A stretch of DNA of 64,000 nt from Mycobacterium colombiense. GTDB taxonomy: Bacteria > Actinomycetota > Actinomycetes > Mycobacteriales > Mycobacteriaceae. The DNA is taken from the NCBI RefSeq assembly GCF_001953985.1, contig NZ_MBEI01000022.1, positions 1 to 64,000 of the forward strand, in the 5' to 3' direction. The position numbers and the translations under genes were made by a program. Below, in pieces: positions 1 to 8,288 of this stretch (positions within the stretch are counted from its first letter, which is position 1; each line of letters starts with the position of its first letter). The notes beneath the pieces were generated by a model that saw only the letters and a list, made by a program, of their open reading frames with translations, was not told the DNA's origin and did no database searches.

Positions 1-99
1 CACCGGCGCCAACTGCGCTCGCGCGGTATACAACGCCGCGGTATACCCAGCAGGACCCGAACCAATAACGATCACGTTGTGGATGTCGGAGGTGCTCAT
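1..99 (-). CDS. trxB: Thioredoxin-disulfide reductase, N-terminal fragment (runs off window start)
   Basis: The reverse strand from 99 encodes [20 protein letters not shown] and continues [12 protein letters not shown] before the window ends. This is the FAD-binding Rossmann start (GSGPAGY) of TrxB, the NADPH-dependent flavoenzyme that reduces thioredoxin in the cytosol; it closely resembles the start of mycobacterial TrxB as remembered. Only 33 residues are inside the window, so the CxxC redox centre cannot be checked. It is divergent from sirA, with 287 bp between the two starts. A related FAD-dependent pyridine nucleotide-disulfide oxidoreductase cannot be excluded from this fragment. Confidence 0.7.
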   Translation of the reverse strand, partial: MSTSDIHNVIVIGSGPAGYTAALYTARAQLAPV

Positions 100-180
100 A
101 AGCGGCCACACTACTGCGAATCCGTTAAGCGCCGAGCCAATCCCTCTGGCCGCCAAGGGCGAAGACGTGAAGCGGCGCAC

Positions 181-195
181 ACAACAGTGGGTTGT
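181..195. promoter_or_regulatory. Inverted repeat in the trxB-sirA divergent promoter region
   Basis: The 287 bp between the divergent trxB and sirA starts (100-386) holds no convincing gene. It contains ACAAC-AGTGG-GTTGT, a perfect inverted repeat with 5-bp arms, about 80 bp upstream of trxB and 190 bp upstream of sirA. It could be an operator for a dimeric regulator, but short arms like these also occur by chance. sirA has a weak ribosome binding site, AAGGAA, at 369-374. Confidence 0.3.
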
Positions 196-386
196 GCCTT
201 CACAACACATGACCTCTACTGACGCCGCCGTAACTGGGGCACCATGGAAATCGCGACCCGTAGGTCCAATGACGAACTTGCGGGTGCCTACAGACCCAAC
301 ATCATCGCGATGCCGCGGCCCCAACAGCCCGCCCTGCGGCCGCACCACGGCCGATCTGAGGCCGCCATAAGGAATGAGAACGCCAC

Positions 387-2054
387 ATGACCACCGCACG
401 TCCCGTCAAGATCCGCAACGACGGTCAGTGGGCGCTGGGCGATCGCGAGCCGCTCAACCACGCCGAGCAGTTCAAGAGCGACGACGCGCCGCTCAACGTG
501 CGCGACCGCATCATCAACATCTATTCCAAGCAGGGTTTCGACAGCATCGCCAAGGACGATCTGCGCGGGCGGTTCCGCTGGATGGGCCTCTACACCCAGC
601 GTGAGCAGGGCTACGACGGCAGCTGGACCGGCGACGAGAACACCGACAAGATCGAAGCCAAGTACTTCATGATGCGGGTCCGCTCGGACGGCAAGGCGAT
701 GACCGCGCACACGATGCGCACGCTGGGCCAGATCTCGACCGAATTCGCCCGCGATACCGCCGACATCAGCGACCGGGAAAACCTGCAGCTGCACTGGGTC
801 CGCATCGAGGACGTCCCCGAGATCTGGCGACGGCTCGAATCCGTGGGCCTGCAGACCACCGAGGCCTGCGGCGACTGCCCCCGCGGCATCCACGGTTCGC
901 CGCTGGCCGGCGACTCGCTCGACGAAATTCTCGACCCGTCGCCCGCGATCGACGAGATCGTCCGGCGCTCGCTGAACAACCCCGAGTACGCCAACCTGCC
1001 CCGCAAGTACAAAACCGCCGTCTCCGGCCTGCAGGACGTCTCGCACGAGACGCACGACATCGCGTTCGTCGGCGTCAACCACCCCGAACACGGCCCCGGC
1101 CTGGACCTGTGGGTGGGCGGCGGCCTGTCGACCAACCCGATGCTGGCCCAGCGGCTGGGGGTGTGGGTTCCGCTCAACGAGGTCGCCGACGTCTGGGAGG
1201 GCGTCACCCAGCTGTTCCGCGACTACGGCTACCGGCGGCTGCGCGCCAAGGCCCGGCTGAAATTCCTGGTCAAGGACTGGGGCGTGGAGAAATTCCGCGA
1301 TGTCCTCGAGACCGAGTACCTGAATCGTCGGCTGATCGATGGACCGGCGCCCGCGCCGGTCAAGCACACCATCGACCACGTCGGGGTGCAGAGGATCAAG
1401 AACGGCCTCAACGCCGTGGGCGTCGCGCCGATCGTCGGGCGCGTAAAGGGCAGCACGCTGTCGGCCGTGGCCGACCTGATGGAGAAGGCCGGCTCGGACC
1501 GGGCGCGGTGGACCCCGTTCCAGAAGCTGGTCATCCTCGACGTCGCCGACGACAAGGTCGACGAGCTGGTCGCGGGTCTGGAAGCGCTGGGCCTGCCGTC
1601 GCGGCCGTCGTCATGGCGCAAGAACACCATGGCGTGCACCGGAATCGAGTACTGCAAGCTGTCGTTCGCCGAAACCCGGGTTAGGGCACAGACTTTGGTG
1701 CCCGAGCTGGAACAGCGCCTGGCCGACGTCGACTCCAAGCTCAACCTCCCGATCAGCGTGCACCTCAACGGATGCCCGAACTCATGCGCCCGAATCCAGG
1801 TGGCCGACATCGGATTCAAGGGACAGTGGATCGACGACGGCGACGGCAACTCGGTCGAGGGCTTCCAGGTGCACCTCGGCGGCGGCCTGGGCGAGCAGAG
1901 CGGTTTCGGCCGAAAACTGCGCCAGCACAAGGTCACCAGCGCCGAACTGGGCGACTACATCGACCGGGTGACGCGCAAGTACATCGACGGACGCGAGGAC
2001 GGCGAGACGTTCGCCTCCTGGGCGCTGCGCGCCGACGAGGAAGAGCTGCGCTGA
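387..2054 (+). CDS. sirA: Ferredoxin-dependent sulfite reductase (siroheme, 4Fe-4S)
   Basis: This cytosolic enzyme performs the six-electron reduction of sulfite to sulfide in sulfate assimilation, using ferredoxin as donor. The 555-residue length equals that remembered for M. tuberculosis SirA/NirA. The four cysteines that bind the [4Fe-4S]-siroheme centre are at C417, C423, C463 and C467 (ACTGIEYC and GCPNSC). Tyr69 and Cys161, the pair reported to form a covalent bond in the M. tuberculosis enzyme, are both present, which argues for sulfite rather than nitrite as substrate. The start ATG follows a weak AAGGAA site. The chelatase gene begins 7 bp after the stop; cysH, which lies between the two in M. 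tuberculosis as remembered, is absent here. Confidence 0.96.
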   Translation: MTTARPVKIRNDGQWALGDREPLNHAEQFKSDDAPLNVRDRIINIYSKQGFDSIAKDDLRGRFRWMGLYTQREQGYDGSWTGDENTDKIEAKYFMMRVRSDGKAMTAHTMRTLGQISTEFARDTADISDRENLQLHWVRIEDVPEIWRRLESVGLQTTEACGDCPRGIHGSPLAGDSLDEILDPSPAIDEIVRRSLNNPEYANLPRKYKTAVSGLQDVSHETHDIAFVGVNHPEHGPGLDLWVGGGLSTNPMLAQRLGVWVPLNEVADVWEGVTQLFRDYGYRRLRAKARLKFLVKDWGVEKFRDVLETEYLNRRLIDGPAPAPVKHTIDHVGVQRIKNGLNAVGVAPIVGRVKGSTLSAVADLMEKAGSDRARWTPFQKLVILDVADDKVDELVAGLEALGLPSRPSSWRKNTMACTGIEYCKLSFAETRVRAQTLVPELEQRLADVDSKLNLPISVHLNGCPNSCARIQVADIGFKGQWIDDGDGNSVEGFQVHLGGGLGEQSGFGRKLRQHKVTSAELGDYIDRVTRKYIDGREDGETFASWALRADEEELR

Positions 2055-2061
2055 GGCCGAG

Positions 2062-2778
2062 ATGAACACACTCGTACTCACCGCGCACGGCAGCCGCGAC
2101 CCACGGTCGGGCGCCAACGCCGAGGCCGTGGCCGACCGGGTGGCGCTGATGCGGCCCGACCTCGACGTGCGGCTGGCGTTCCTCGAGCTCAACGCCCCGA
2201 ACTTCGTCGACGTGCTGGCCGGGTTGCCGGATGTCCGCCGCGCGGTGGTCGCCCCGTTGCTGCTGGCCAGCGCCTATCACGCGCGCCTGGACATCCCCAA
2301 GCAGATCGCCGACGCCGGCGCCCACGGCATCCGGCAGGCCGACGTGCTCGGAGAAGACGAGCGGCTGGTGTCGGTGCTGCGCGAACGACTCGTCGAGGTC
2401 GGGGTTTCCGAACTCGACAACGATCTCGGGGTGATGGTGGTGGCGATCGGCTCGTCGAACCTCGCCGCCAACGCGCGTACCGCGAAGGTGGCGACCAGGC
2501 TGGCCGCCGGCACCCAATGGGTCGGGGCCACAACGGCGTTCGCCACCCGGCCAGAGGCTTCGGTTGCGCGCGCCGCCGACCAGTTGCGCCGCCGCGGCGC
2601 GCGTCGCCTGGTCATCGCGCCGTGGTTCTTGGCGCCGGGATTCATCACCGACGGCGTGTCAAAATTCGCCCGCGACAACGGCATTACGATGGCGGCACCG
2701 CTGGGGGCACACCGGCTGGTGGCAGAGACCGTGCTCGACCGCTACGACGAGGCCCTGGCCGAGGACGCCGCGGCCTAG
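2062..2778 (+). CDS. che1: Sirohydrochlorin chelatase (CbiX/SirB family)
   Basis: A 238-residue chelatase predicted to insert Fe2+ (or Co2+) into sirohydrochlorin. The N-terminus reads VLTAHGSRDPRS with the catalytic His of the family, and a second family motif, SAYHARLDIP, lies near residue 75. Two related halves (about 1-115 and 120-235) fit the CbiX fold. It starts 7 bp after sirA, so the two are almost certainly one operon: chelatase making siroheme next to a siroheme enzyme. The stop overlaps by 4 bp the stop of the convergent LysR gene. Iron is the inferred metal because of the neighbour; sequence alone does not separate iron from cobalt. Confidence 0.85.
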   Translation: MNTLVLTAHGSRDPRSGANAEAVADRVALMRPDLDVRLAFLELNAPNFVDVLAGLPDVRRAVVAPLLLASAYHARLDIPKQIADAGAHGIRQADVLGEDERLVSVLRERLVEVGVSELDNDLGVMVVAIGSSNLAANARTAKVATRLAAGTQWVGATTAFATRPEASVARAADQLRRRGARRLVIAPWFLAPGFITDGVSKFARDNGITMAAPLGAHRLVAETVLDRYDEALAEDAAA

Positions 2779-3731
2779 CTTTTCGACGCCGCAGTGCTGA
2801 GGATGTGGCTGAGCAGGTCGCGGATCGCTCCGGCCGGCGGGGTGCGCCCGCCGATCCAGATGGCGCGAAACTTGCGGCGCAGGTCCAACTTCGGGATGTT
2901 CACCGCGTGCAGACGGCCGACCGCCAGGTCGTCGGCGACGGCCAGCCGGCTCATGGTCGCCGGTCCCGCGCCGGCGAGCACGGCGGCGCGCATCGCCGCA
3001 GCGGAGGTCAATTCCAGCACGGGCGCGGCCTGTTCCATGTCGTCACCGAGCACCTTGCGCAGCGCCACCGTCAGCGAATCGCGGATGCCCGAATGGAGTT
3101 CGCGGGCCACCAGCGGTGTCTGCGCGAGTTCGCGCGCGGTCACCACCCGCCCCCGTCGCGCCCACTTGTGGTCGGGCCCCACCACGATCACCAGCTCGTC
3201 CTCCCCCACCACACAGCTTCCTAAACCCTTTGGCGTACCAGGGTTTTCGACGAAACCCAGGTCGGCGCTGCCATCGCGGACCGCGGCGATGGCATGGTCG
3301 CTGTTGGTGGCGGTCAGAATCACCTGAGGAGCGGTCTCGCCGCGCCGCGTCGCCTCGGCCTGCAGCGATAGCAGCCAGTGCGGCATGAGCTGTTCGGAGA
3401 TCGTCTGGCTGGCCGCCACCCTGATGCGTTCGCGCCCTTCCTTTCGCAGCGAGCCCAGGCCCGCGTCGATCTCGCCGGCAACCTCGAGCAAGCGGGTCGC
3501 CCAGTCCGCGACGATCAGGCCCGCGGGCGTCAGTTGCGAGCCGCGCGTCGTCCGAACGGCCAAGGTGACGCCGATCTGGGCCTCCATGGTGGCCAGCCGC
3601 CGGGATATCGCCTGCTGGGTCAGCCCGAGCTCGCGCGCGGCGCGGCCGAGGCTGCCGGTCTCGGCGATCGCCAGAAACGCCTCGAACGACGCGAGTTCGG
3701 GCAACCGGGGGCTGAGGGGCATGGGCGGCAA
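2775..3731 (-). CDS. LysR-family transcriptional regulator
   Basis: A 318-residue LysR-type DNA-binding regulator. The winged helix-turn-helix is at about residues 12-70 (FLAIAETGSLGRAARELGL followed by TQQAISRRLATMEA), and the effector-binding domain at about 95-300 (IRVAASQTISEQLMPHWLL onward). From memory it matches Rv2282c, and its neighbours fdxC and lipM support a shared block with M. tuberculosis. The start may be 3731 or the ATG nine bases downstream (MPLSPRL). An inverted repeat sits 20-37 bp upstream. Effector and target genes are unknown. Confidence 0.9.
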   Translation of the reverse strand: MPPMPLSPRLPELASFEAFLAIAETGSLGRAARELGLTQQAISRRLATMEAQIGVTLAVRTTRGSQLTPAGLIVADWATRLLEVAGEIDAGLGSLRKEGRERIRVAASQTISEQLMPHWLLSLQAEATRRGETAPQVILTATNSDHAIAAVRDGSADLGFVENPGTPKGLGSCVVGEDELVIVVGPDHKWARRGRVVTARELAQTPLVARELHSGIRDSLTVALRKVLGDDMEQAAPVLELTSAAAMRAAVLAGAGPATMSRLAVADDLAVGRLHAVNIPKLDLRRKFRAIWIGGRTPPAGAIRDLLSHILSTAASKS

Positions 3732-3751
3732 CTCACAATCAAATCGTGTGA

Positions 3752-3768
3752 CACAACTATAGCTTGTG
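3752..3768. promoter_or_regulatory. Candidate LysR operator
   Basis: CACAA-CTATAGC-TTGTG is a perfect inverted repeat with 5-bp arms, 20 bp upstream of the LysR start. It also lies inside two direct copies of TGTGACAC (3747-3754 and 3765-3772). Size and position fit autoregulation by a LysR-type protein. The same 211-bp gap (3732-3942) must carry the fdxC promoter, which I could not place. Confidence 0.4.
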
Positions 3769-3942
3769 ACACCACAACGCCAAACCTCTACTCACGCCCC
3801 GCCCGAGCCGGAACGATGGGACACATCAGGCGTGCAGGCCGGTAGCCCACGCGGGCGTCCTCACGCTAAATTAGCCAGCCAGACCGTGTTTGACGGCCCG
3901 CAGCCGGCTGACCCCGCTAGCCCAGAAGGAAGGACAACACTC

Positions 3943-4269
3943 GTGGCCTACGTGATCGCCGAGCCCTGTGTCGACATCAAAGACAAGGCGTGCATCGAGG
4001 AGTGCCCCGTCGACTGCATCTACGAGGGCGCCCGGATGCTCTACATCCACCCCGACGAGTGCGTCGACTGCGGTGCCTGCGAGCCGGTGTGCCCGGTCGA
4101 GTCCATCTACTACGAAGACGATCTGCCCTCCGAGCACACCCAATACCTGCAGATCAACGCCGATTTCTTCACCGAGCTCGGCTCGCCCGGCGGCGCGGCG
4201 AAGGTCGGGCTGACCGAGAACGACCCCGCCCCGGTCAAGGCGCTGGAAAGCCGGGCAGAGGCGTCGTAG
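3943..4269 (+). CDS. fdxC: Seven-iron ferredoxin
   Basis: A 108-residue cytosolic electron carrier starting at GTG 3943 behind the strong site AGAAGGAAGG (3924-3933). The N-terminal half carries two cluster motifs: CVDIKDKACIEECPVDC (C-x7-C-x3-CP pattern, 3Fe-4S type) and CVDCGACEPVCP (C-x2-C-x2-C-x3-CP, 4Fe-4S). The acidic tail (DDLPSEHTQYLQINADFF) is typical of actinobacterial FdxC. It could serve as donor for sirA 1.9 kb upstream or for the P450 further on, but it is in its own unit. The reading frame is open upstream to 3766, but that part lacks ferredoxin sequence. Confidence 0.93.
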   Translation: MAYVIAEPCVDIKDKACIEECPVDCIYEGARMLYIHPDECVDCGACEPVCPVESIYYEDDLPSEHTQYLQINADFFTELGSPGGAAKVGLTENDPAPVKALESRAEAS

Positions 4270-4282
4270 CCTCCGCTCGTCG

Positions 4283-4639
4283 CTAGTCCCATCCGGACAG
4301 CCCGAACGTATCGCTGGGCCGTCGTCCCGAAAGCTTCTGAACAACCCACTGGTTCATCGAAACCTGCTGTTCGGCGGCTTCGACGGCCAGGCGGCTGTGC
4401 AGCTCTGGGGAGGTCCTGATCACGATGGTGCCGCTGTAGTTGCGGTCCGCCATCGGGGTCGGCAGCGTTTCGCCGGTGTTCCGCATGATTTCGATGTGCC
4501 GGTCGACGGCCGTCTCGACCGCCTCGATCGCCTCTTGCGCGGTCGGCGCTTCGTAGCGCATGAACGGCAATTCCAGACAGGCGCCGACGTATTGGCCATG
4601 GTAGGGCGACCACGCGACGCGGTAGGTGTAGTGGTTCAC
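4283..4639 (-). CDS. HicB-like antitoxin, apparently without HicA
   Basis: A 118-residue HicB-family protein with GTG start. Residues 1-55 form the partial RNase H-like fold of HicB (YRVAWSPYHGQYVG, then the helix APTAQEAIEAVETAVDRHI). Residues 65-105 form a ribbon-helix-helix DNA-binding segment (GTIVIRTSPELHSRLAVEA). In a normal hicAB locus a HicA toxin of about 60-80 residues adjoins it; none is visible in 4640-4806, and fdxC lies 13 bp beyond the stop. It may be a solitary regulator. A strong palindrome lies about 107 bp upstream of its start. Confidence 0.8.
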   Translation of the reverse strand: MNHYTYRVAWSPYHGQYVGACLELPFMRYEAPTAQEAIEAVETAVDRHIEIMRNTGETLPTPMADRNYSGTIVIRTSPELHSRLAVEAAEQQVSMNQWVVQKLSGRRPSDTFGLSGWD

Positions 4640-4745
4640 GCCGGGTTGGTAGCACGGGCGCTAGCGGATTCGCGAGCCACATATCCACACCCGGAGAGCA
4701 CGACGAGCCCCGCCCCACCTCTCCAGACCAAGGTGACCGTCCCAA

Positions 4746-4771
4746 ATCCGCTAGCGCATGCGCTAGCGGAT
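4746..4771. promoter_or_regulatory. Perfect 26-bp palindrome between hicB-like gene and lipM, with an extra half-site
   Basis: Positions 4746-4771 are a perfect palindrome built on the half-site ATCCGCTAGCG meeting its complement at CATG. A further half-site CGCTAGCGGAT occurs at 4659-4669, 20 bp upstream of the HicB-like start. The palindrome ends 35 bp before the lipM start. Two spaced copies in a divergent promoter suggest an operator for a dimeric regulator, perhaps the ribbon-helix-helix HicB itself. A cruciform or hairpin is the alternative. Confidence 0.6.
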
Positions 4772-4806
4772 CCGAGAGTCATCCACCCATTTCGTAAGGT
4801 GAGGCA

Positions 4807-6099
4807 ATGCGGACAGCTCGAATCATCCACGTCATCCGGCAAATAGGGTCGCTGGCGGTCACCGCCGTCACCGCGGCGTCCACCCTCAACGCCTACCGGC
4901 CGCTGGCGCGCGGCGGATTCCCCTCGCTGTACTCGTGGATGTTCGGGCTCGCCGTCACCGAATTACCGCTGCAAACGCTGCTGACCCAGCTCGGTGGCCT
5001 GGCGCTGACCGGCCGTCGCCTGACCCGGCCCGTGCGAATAACCGCGTGGGTGGTCGCCGGCCTCTCGGCGCTGGGCCTGCTCAACCTCAGCCGCGCGGGC
5101 CATCGGGCCAACATCCCCCTGGCCGAGGCGCTGGACGACGGACTGGGTGCCGACCGGCTCACCGAGTCGGCGAACCTGTGGCGGCGCCCGGCCGGCAGCG
5201 GCACCGCCAAGACGCCCGGCCTCTTAAGGATGCTGCGCATCTACCGCGACTACGCCCACGACTCCGACATCAGCTACGGCGAATACGGCAGCGCCAACCA
5301 CCTGGACATCTGGCGGCGCCCCGACCTCGACCCGGCCGGCAAGGCGCCGGTGCTCTTCCAGATCCCCGGTGGCGCCTGGACGACGGGAAACAAACGCGGA
5401 CAAGCCCATCCGTTGATGAGCCACCTCGCCGAGCTCGGCTGGATCTGCGTGGCGATCAATTATCGGCACAGCCCGCGCAACACCTGGCCCGACCACATCG
5501 TCGACGTCAAGCGCGCACTGGCCTGGGTCAAAGAGCACATCGCCGAATACGGCGGCGACCCCGACTTCGTGGTCATCACCGGCGGTTCGGCCGGCGGCCA
5601 CCTGACGGCGCTGGCCGCGCTGACCCAGAATGACCCGCAATTTCAGCCGGGATTCGAAGAAGCCGACACCAGCGTCCAGGCGGCGGTGCCGTTCTACGGC
5701 ATCTATGACTTCACCCGGTTGGACAAGACGCTACACCCGATGATGCCGGGGCTGCTGATCAAGTCGATCATCAAGCAAAAGCCCTCGACGCACCTGCAGA
5801 CGTTCGAGGCCGCGTCACCGGTTAACCATGTGCGCGCCGACGCTCCCCCGTTCTTCGTCCTGCACGGCACCAACGACTCGCTGGCCTACGTCGAGCAAGC
5901 CCGCACGTTCGTCGACCAACTCCGGCAAGTCAGCGCCCAGCCGGTCGTTTATGCCGAATTACCGCTCACCCAACACGCTTTCGACATCTTCGGCTCGGTC
6001 CGCGCCGCGCACACCGCGGTGGCCGTCGAGCAATTCCTCGCCGAGGTCTACGCGGCGCACCTGCGGGCCGATGTCGTTGCGGCACCCGGTGTTTCGTAG
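4807..6099 (+). CDS. lipM: Esterase/lipase of the hormone-sensitive lipase type, LipM-like
   Basis: A 430-residue alpha/beta hydrolase predicted to cleave carboxylic esters. The first 110 residues contain two or three hydrophobic segments (for example TAWVVAGLSALGLLNL near 80-95), suggesting membrane attachment. The catalytic part has the oxyanion-hole motif PGGAW, the nucleophile elbow TGGSAGGH (Ser), the acid Asp in HGTNDSL and the His in TQHAFD. Length and neighbours (LysR upstream, antiporter downstream) match Rv2284 lipM as remembered. The promoter probably lies in the short gap holding the 26-bp palindrome. Confidence 0.85.
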   Translation: MRTARIIHVIRQIGSLAVTAVTAASTLNAYRPLARGGFPSLYSWMFGLAVTELPLQTLLTQLGGLALTGRRLTRPVRITAWVVAGLSALGLLNLSRAGHRANIPLAEALDDGLGADRLTESANLWRRPAGSGTAKTPGLLRMLRIYRDYAHDSDISYGEYGSANHLDIWRRPDLDPAGKAPVLFQIPGGAWTTGNKRGQAHPLMSHLAELGWICVAINYRHSPRNTWPDHIVDVKRALAWVKEHIAEYGGDPDFVVITGGSAGGHLTALAALTQNDPQFQPGFEEADTSVQAAVPFYGIYDFTRLDKTLHPMMPGLLIKSIIKQKPSTHLQTFEAASPVNHVRADAPPFFVLHGTNDSLAYVEQARTFVDQLRQVSAQPVVYAELPLTQHAFDIFGSVRAAHTAVAVEQFLAEVYAAHLRADVVAAPGVS

Positions 6100-6111
6100 C
6101 AGCACACAGCC

Positions 6112-6546
6112 CTATTGCACAGTGACGGTCAGCGTGTAGGTGCACGCCGGTTTGGCGTCCTTGCCGACAAAGCTGGTGTACGCCGTGCTGATCGTGGTGC
6201 TCCCCGGCTTCAGCGCGGTGAACGTCCACTCTTCGACGCCCGGTGCACCCAGCGCGTCGGAGGTCGGCTGGACGAACTCGTGGGTGAGCTGCTTGACGAC
6301 CGACGAATCGCCGATCTTGGTGTCGGGCGTCCACCGGTAGGGAGTGGTGTAGTTCGAGCCCAACTCCACCACCAGGGTGTTGCCGACGGCGAGGGTGACG
6401 TTCTGACTGATCTCGCTCTGCGTCAGCACATCGGTCATTGGTACCTGGAGCGTCTTGGTCGACGGGGGATTCCTGGATGCGAAGTGGCAGCCCACCACCG
6501 TCGACAACATCAGCACGGCGACTGTTACCAGCAGCCTGACTTTCAC
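6112..6546 (-). CDS. Lipoprotein with chagasin-type (I42) cysteine-protease-inhibitor domain
   Basis: A 144-residue predicted lipoprotein: charged start MKVRLL, hydrophobic stretch to about residue 19, then lipobox-like STVVGC with Cys20. The mature part resembles the inhibitor I42 family that blocks papain-like proteases: a loop NYTTPYRW in the place of the NPTTGY motif, and GVEEWTFTALKPGSTTI at the strand that carries the family's RPW-like loop. It is convergent with lipM, 12 bp away. The target protease is unknown. The fold assignment rests on motif spacing, so it is likely but not certain. Confidence 0.72.
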   Translation of the reverse strand: MKVRLLVTVAVLMLSTVVGCHFASRNPPSTKTLQVPMTDVLTQSEISQNVTLAVGNTLVVELGSNYTTPYRWTPDTKIGDSSVVKQLTHEFVQPTSDALGAPGVEEWTFTALKPGSTTISTAYTSFVGKDAKPACTYTLTVTVQ

Positions 6547-6647
6547 CAGATCCCCCTTCCGATTCCGCCCCGGAGCCTAATAGGTCTCGATCCAGACCGA
6601 AGATAGGCGACGACGCCGCCGACCGTCGCGTCCGGCAGGATGGGCTG

Positions 6648-8255
6648 GTGTTTGGCCTTGAACTGATCGTTGCCCTGGTGTCCACCGTCATCGTCGGGAC
6701 GTTCATCGGGCGGCGCTATCGCGTCGGGCCCCCGGTGTTGCTCATCTTTTTGGGCGTCCTGCTGGGGCTGATCCCTCATTTCGCGCACATCCGGGTCAAC
6801 GGCGAGATCGTGCTGCTGCTGTTTCTTCCGGCGATCCTTTACTGGGAGGGCCTCAACACCAGCTTCCGCGAGATCCGGGCCAACGCGCGCATCATCGTGT
6901 TCCTCAGCGTCGTCCTGGTGATCGCCACCGCGGTGGCGGTGTCGTGGACGGCGCGAGCGCTGGGCATGAATCCACACGCCGCCGGTGTGCTGGGCGCGGT
7001 CCTATCGCCCACCGACGCGGCCGCGGTGGCCGGTCTCGCGAAGAAGCTGCCACGCCGGTCGCTGACCGTGCTCAAGGCCGAGAGTCTCATCAATGACGGC
7101 ACCGCCCTGGTGCTGTTCGCCGTCAGCGTCAACGTCGCGATCGGCGGCTCGGCGATCACCCCGCCCGAGGTGACCGCCCGGTTCATCGGCTCCTACCTCG
7201 GCGGGATCGCCGCCGGGCTGCTGGTCGGTGGAGCGGTGACGCTGCTGCGCAAGCGAATCGATGCGCCCCAGGAGGAAGGGGCGTTGAGCCTGGTGACGCC
7301 GTTCGCGGCCTTCCTGCTGGCTCAATCGATGGAGTGCAGCGGAGTCGTCGCGGTGATGGTGTCGGCGCTGGTCCTCGCCTACGCCAGCCCGTTGGTGATC
7401 CGGGCCCGTTCCCGGCTGCAGTCCTTCGCCTTCTGGGACATCGCGACATTCCTGCTCAACGGCTCGTTGTGGGTGTTCGTTGGCGTCCAGATCCCGGGAG
7501 CGCTGCGCGGCATCGTGGGCGTCGACGGCGGAGTTCGGCACGCCTTGTTCGTGGCGCTGGTGATCACCGGCGTGGTGATCGTGTCTCGAATCTTCTGGGG
7601 CGAAATCACCACGCTGCTGATCCGGCTCATCGACCGCCGCCAGGTGCAACGCGAACGCCGGGTCAATTGGCGCCAGCGCTTCGTCACCGTCTGGGCGGGA
7701 TTCCGCGGGGCCGTCTCGCTTGCGGCCGCGGTGGCCGTGCCGATGACGACGCTGAGCGGTGCGCCCTTCCCCGATCGCAGTCTGCTGATCTTCATTGTGA
7801 CCGTCGTCATCCTGGTGACCGTCCTCGTCCAGGGCAGCACGCTGCCCGCCGTGGTCCGGTGGGCGAAGATGCCCGAAGACCCCACCCACGCCGAGGAACT
7901 GCAATTGGCTCGTTGTCGGGGGGCTCAAGCCGCCCTCGCCGCACTGCCCACGGTCGCCGACGAAGTCGGCATCGGCGACGACCTGAGGCGCCGGCTGCAA
8001 AAGGAATACGAGGAAAAGGCGGCGCTGGTGCTGGCCACCGAGAACGGTTCGCCGGACACCCGCATCCTGAAGGGCCGCGAGAAGGTCCGGCGGGTGCGGC
8101 TGGGCGTGCTCGAACACAAGCGCCGGGAAATCACTTCACTGCGCAACCAGAACCTGATCGACGACATCGTGCTGCGCGAATTGCAGAACGAGATGGATCT
8201 CGAGGAAGTGCAACTGATCGCCGCCGCGGTCGACGACGACGACGAGGAGGAGTAG
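6648..8255 (+). CDS. yjcE: Na+/H+ antiporter of the CPA1/NhaP type
   Basis: A 535-residue inner-membrane monovalent cation/proton antiporter with GTG start. About eleven to twelve hydrophobic segments cover residues 1-410. The CPA1 signature is visible: LFLPAILYWEGL in TM3, LSPTDAAAV in TM5, and the ion-binding LINDGTALVLF. Residues 410-535 form a long hydrophilic tail with a helical, charged segment ending in a run of Asp and Glu (DDDDEEE), probably cytoplasmic and regulatory. From memory it corresponds to Rv2287. The ATPase gene follows 33 bp after the stop. Confidence 0.9.
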   Translation: MFGLELIVALVSTVIVGTFIGRRYRVGPPVLLIFLGVLLGLIPHFAHIRVNGEIVLLLFLPAILYWEGLNTSFREIRANARIIVFLSVVLVIATAVAVSWTARALGMNPHAAGVLGAVLSPTDAAAVAGLAKKLPRRSLTVLKAESLINDGTALVLFAVSVNVAIGGSAITPPEVTARFIGSYLGGIAAGLLVGGAVTLLRKRIDAPQEEGALSLVTPFAAFLLAQSMECSGVVAVMVSALVLAYASPLVIRARSRLQSFAFWDIATFLLNGSLWVFVGVQIPGALRGIVGVDGGVRHALFVALVITGVVIVSRIFWGEITTLLIRLIDRRQVQRERRVNWRQRFVTVWAGFRGAVSLAAAVAVPMTTLSGAPFPDRSLLIFIVTVVILVTVLVQGSTLPAVVRWAKMPEDPTHAEELQLARCRGAQAALAALPTVADEVGIGDDLRRRLQKEYEEKAALVLATENGSPDTRILKGREKVRRVRLGVLEHKRREITSLRNQNLIDDIVLRELQNEMDLEEVQLIAAAVDDDDEEE

Positions 8256-8266
8256 GGCCCGTCGGT

Positions 8267-8286
8267 GGCCGACCGTACAGTCGGCC
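8267..8286. promoter_or_regulatory. 20-bp inverted repeat just before the ATPase start
   Basis: GGCCGAC-CGTACA-GTCGGCC is a perfect inverted repeat with 7-bp arms, two bases before the ATG at 8289. It lies between that ATG and an in-frame GTG at 8265. It would fold into a hairpin in the mRNA or act as an operator, which favours ATG 8289 as the start. Confidence 0.45.
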
Positions 8287-8288
8287 CC

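Noticed and set aside
288..1379. Long reverse-strand open frame of 363 codons across sirA
   Set aside because: It is antisense to the well-supported sirA gene and its composition is a mirror of GC-rich codons; no domain is visible.
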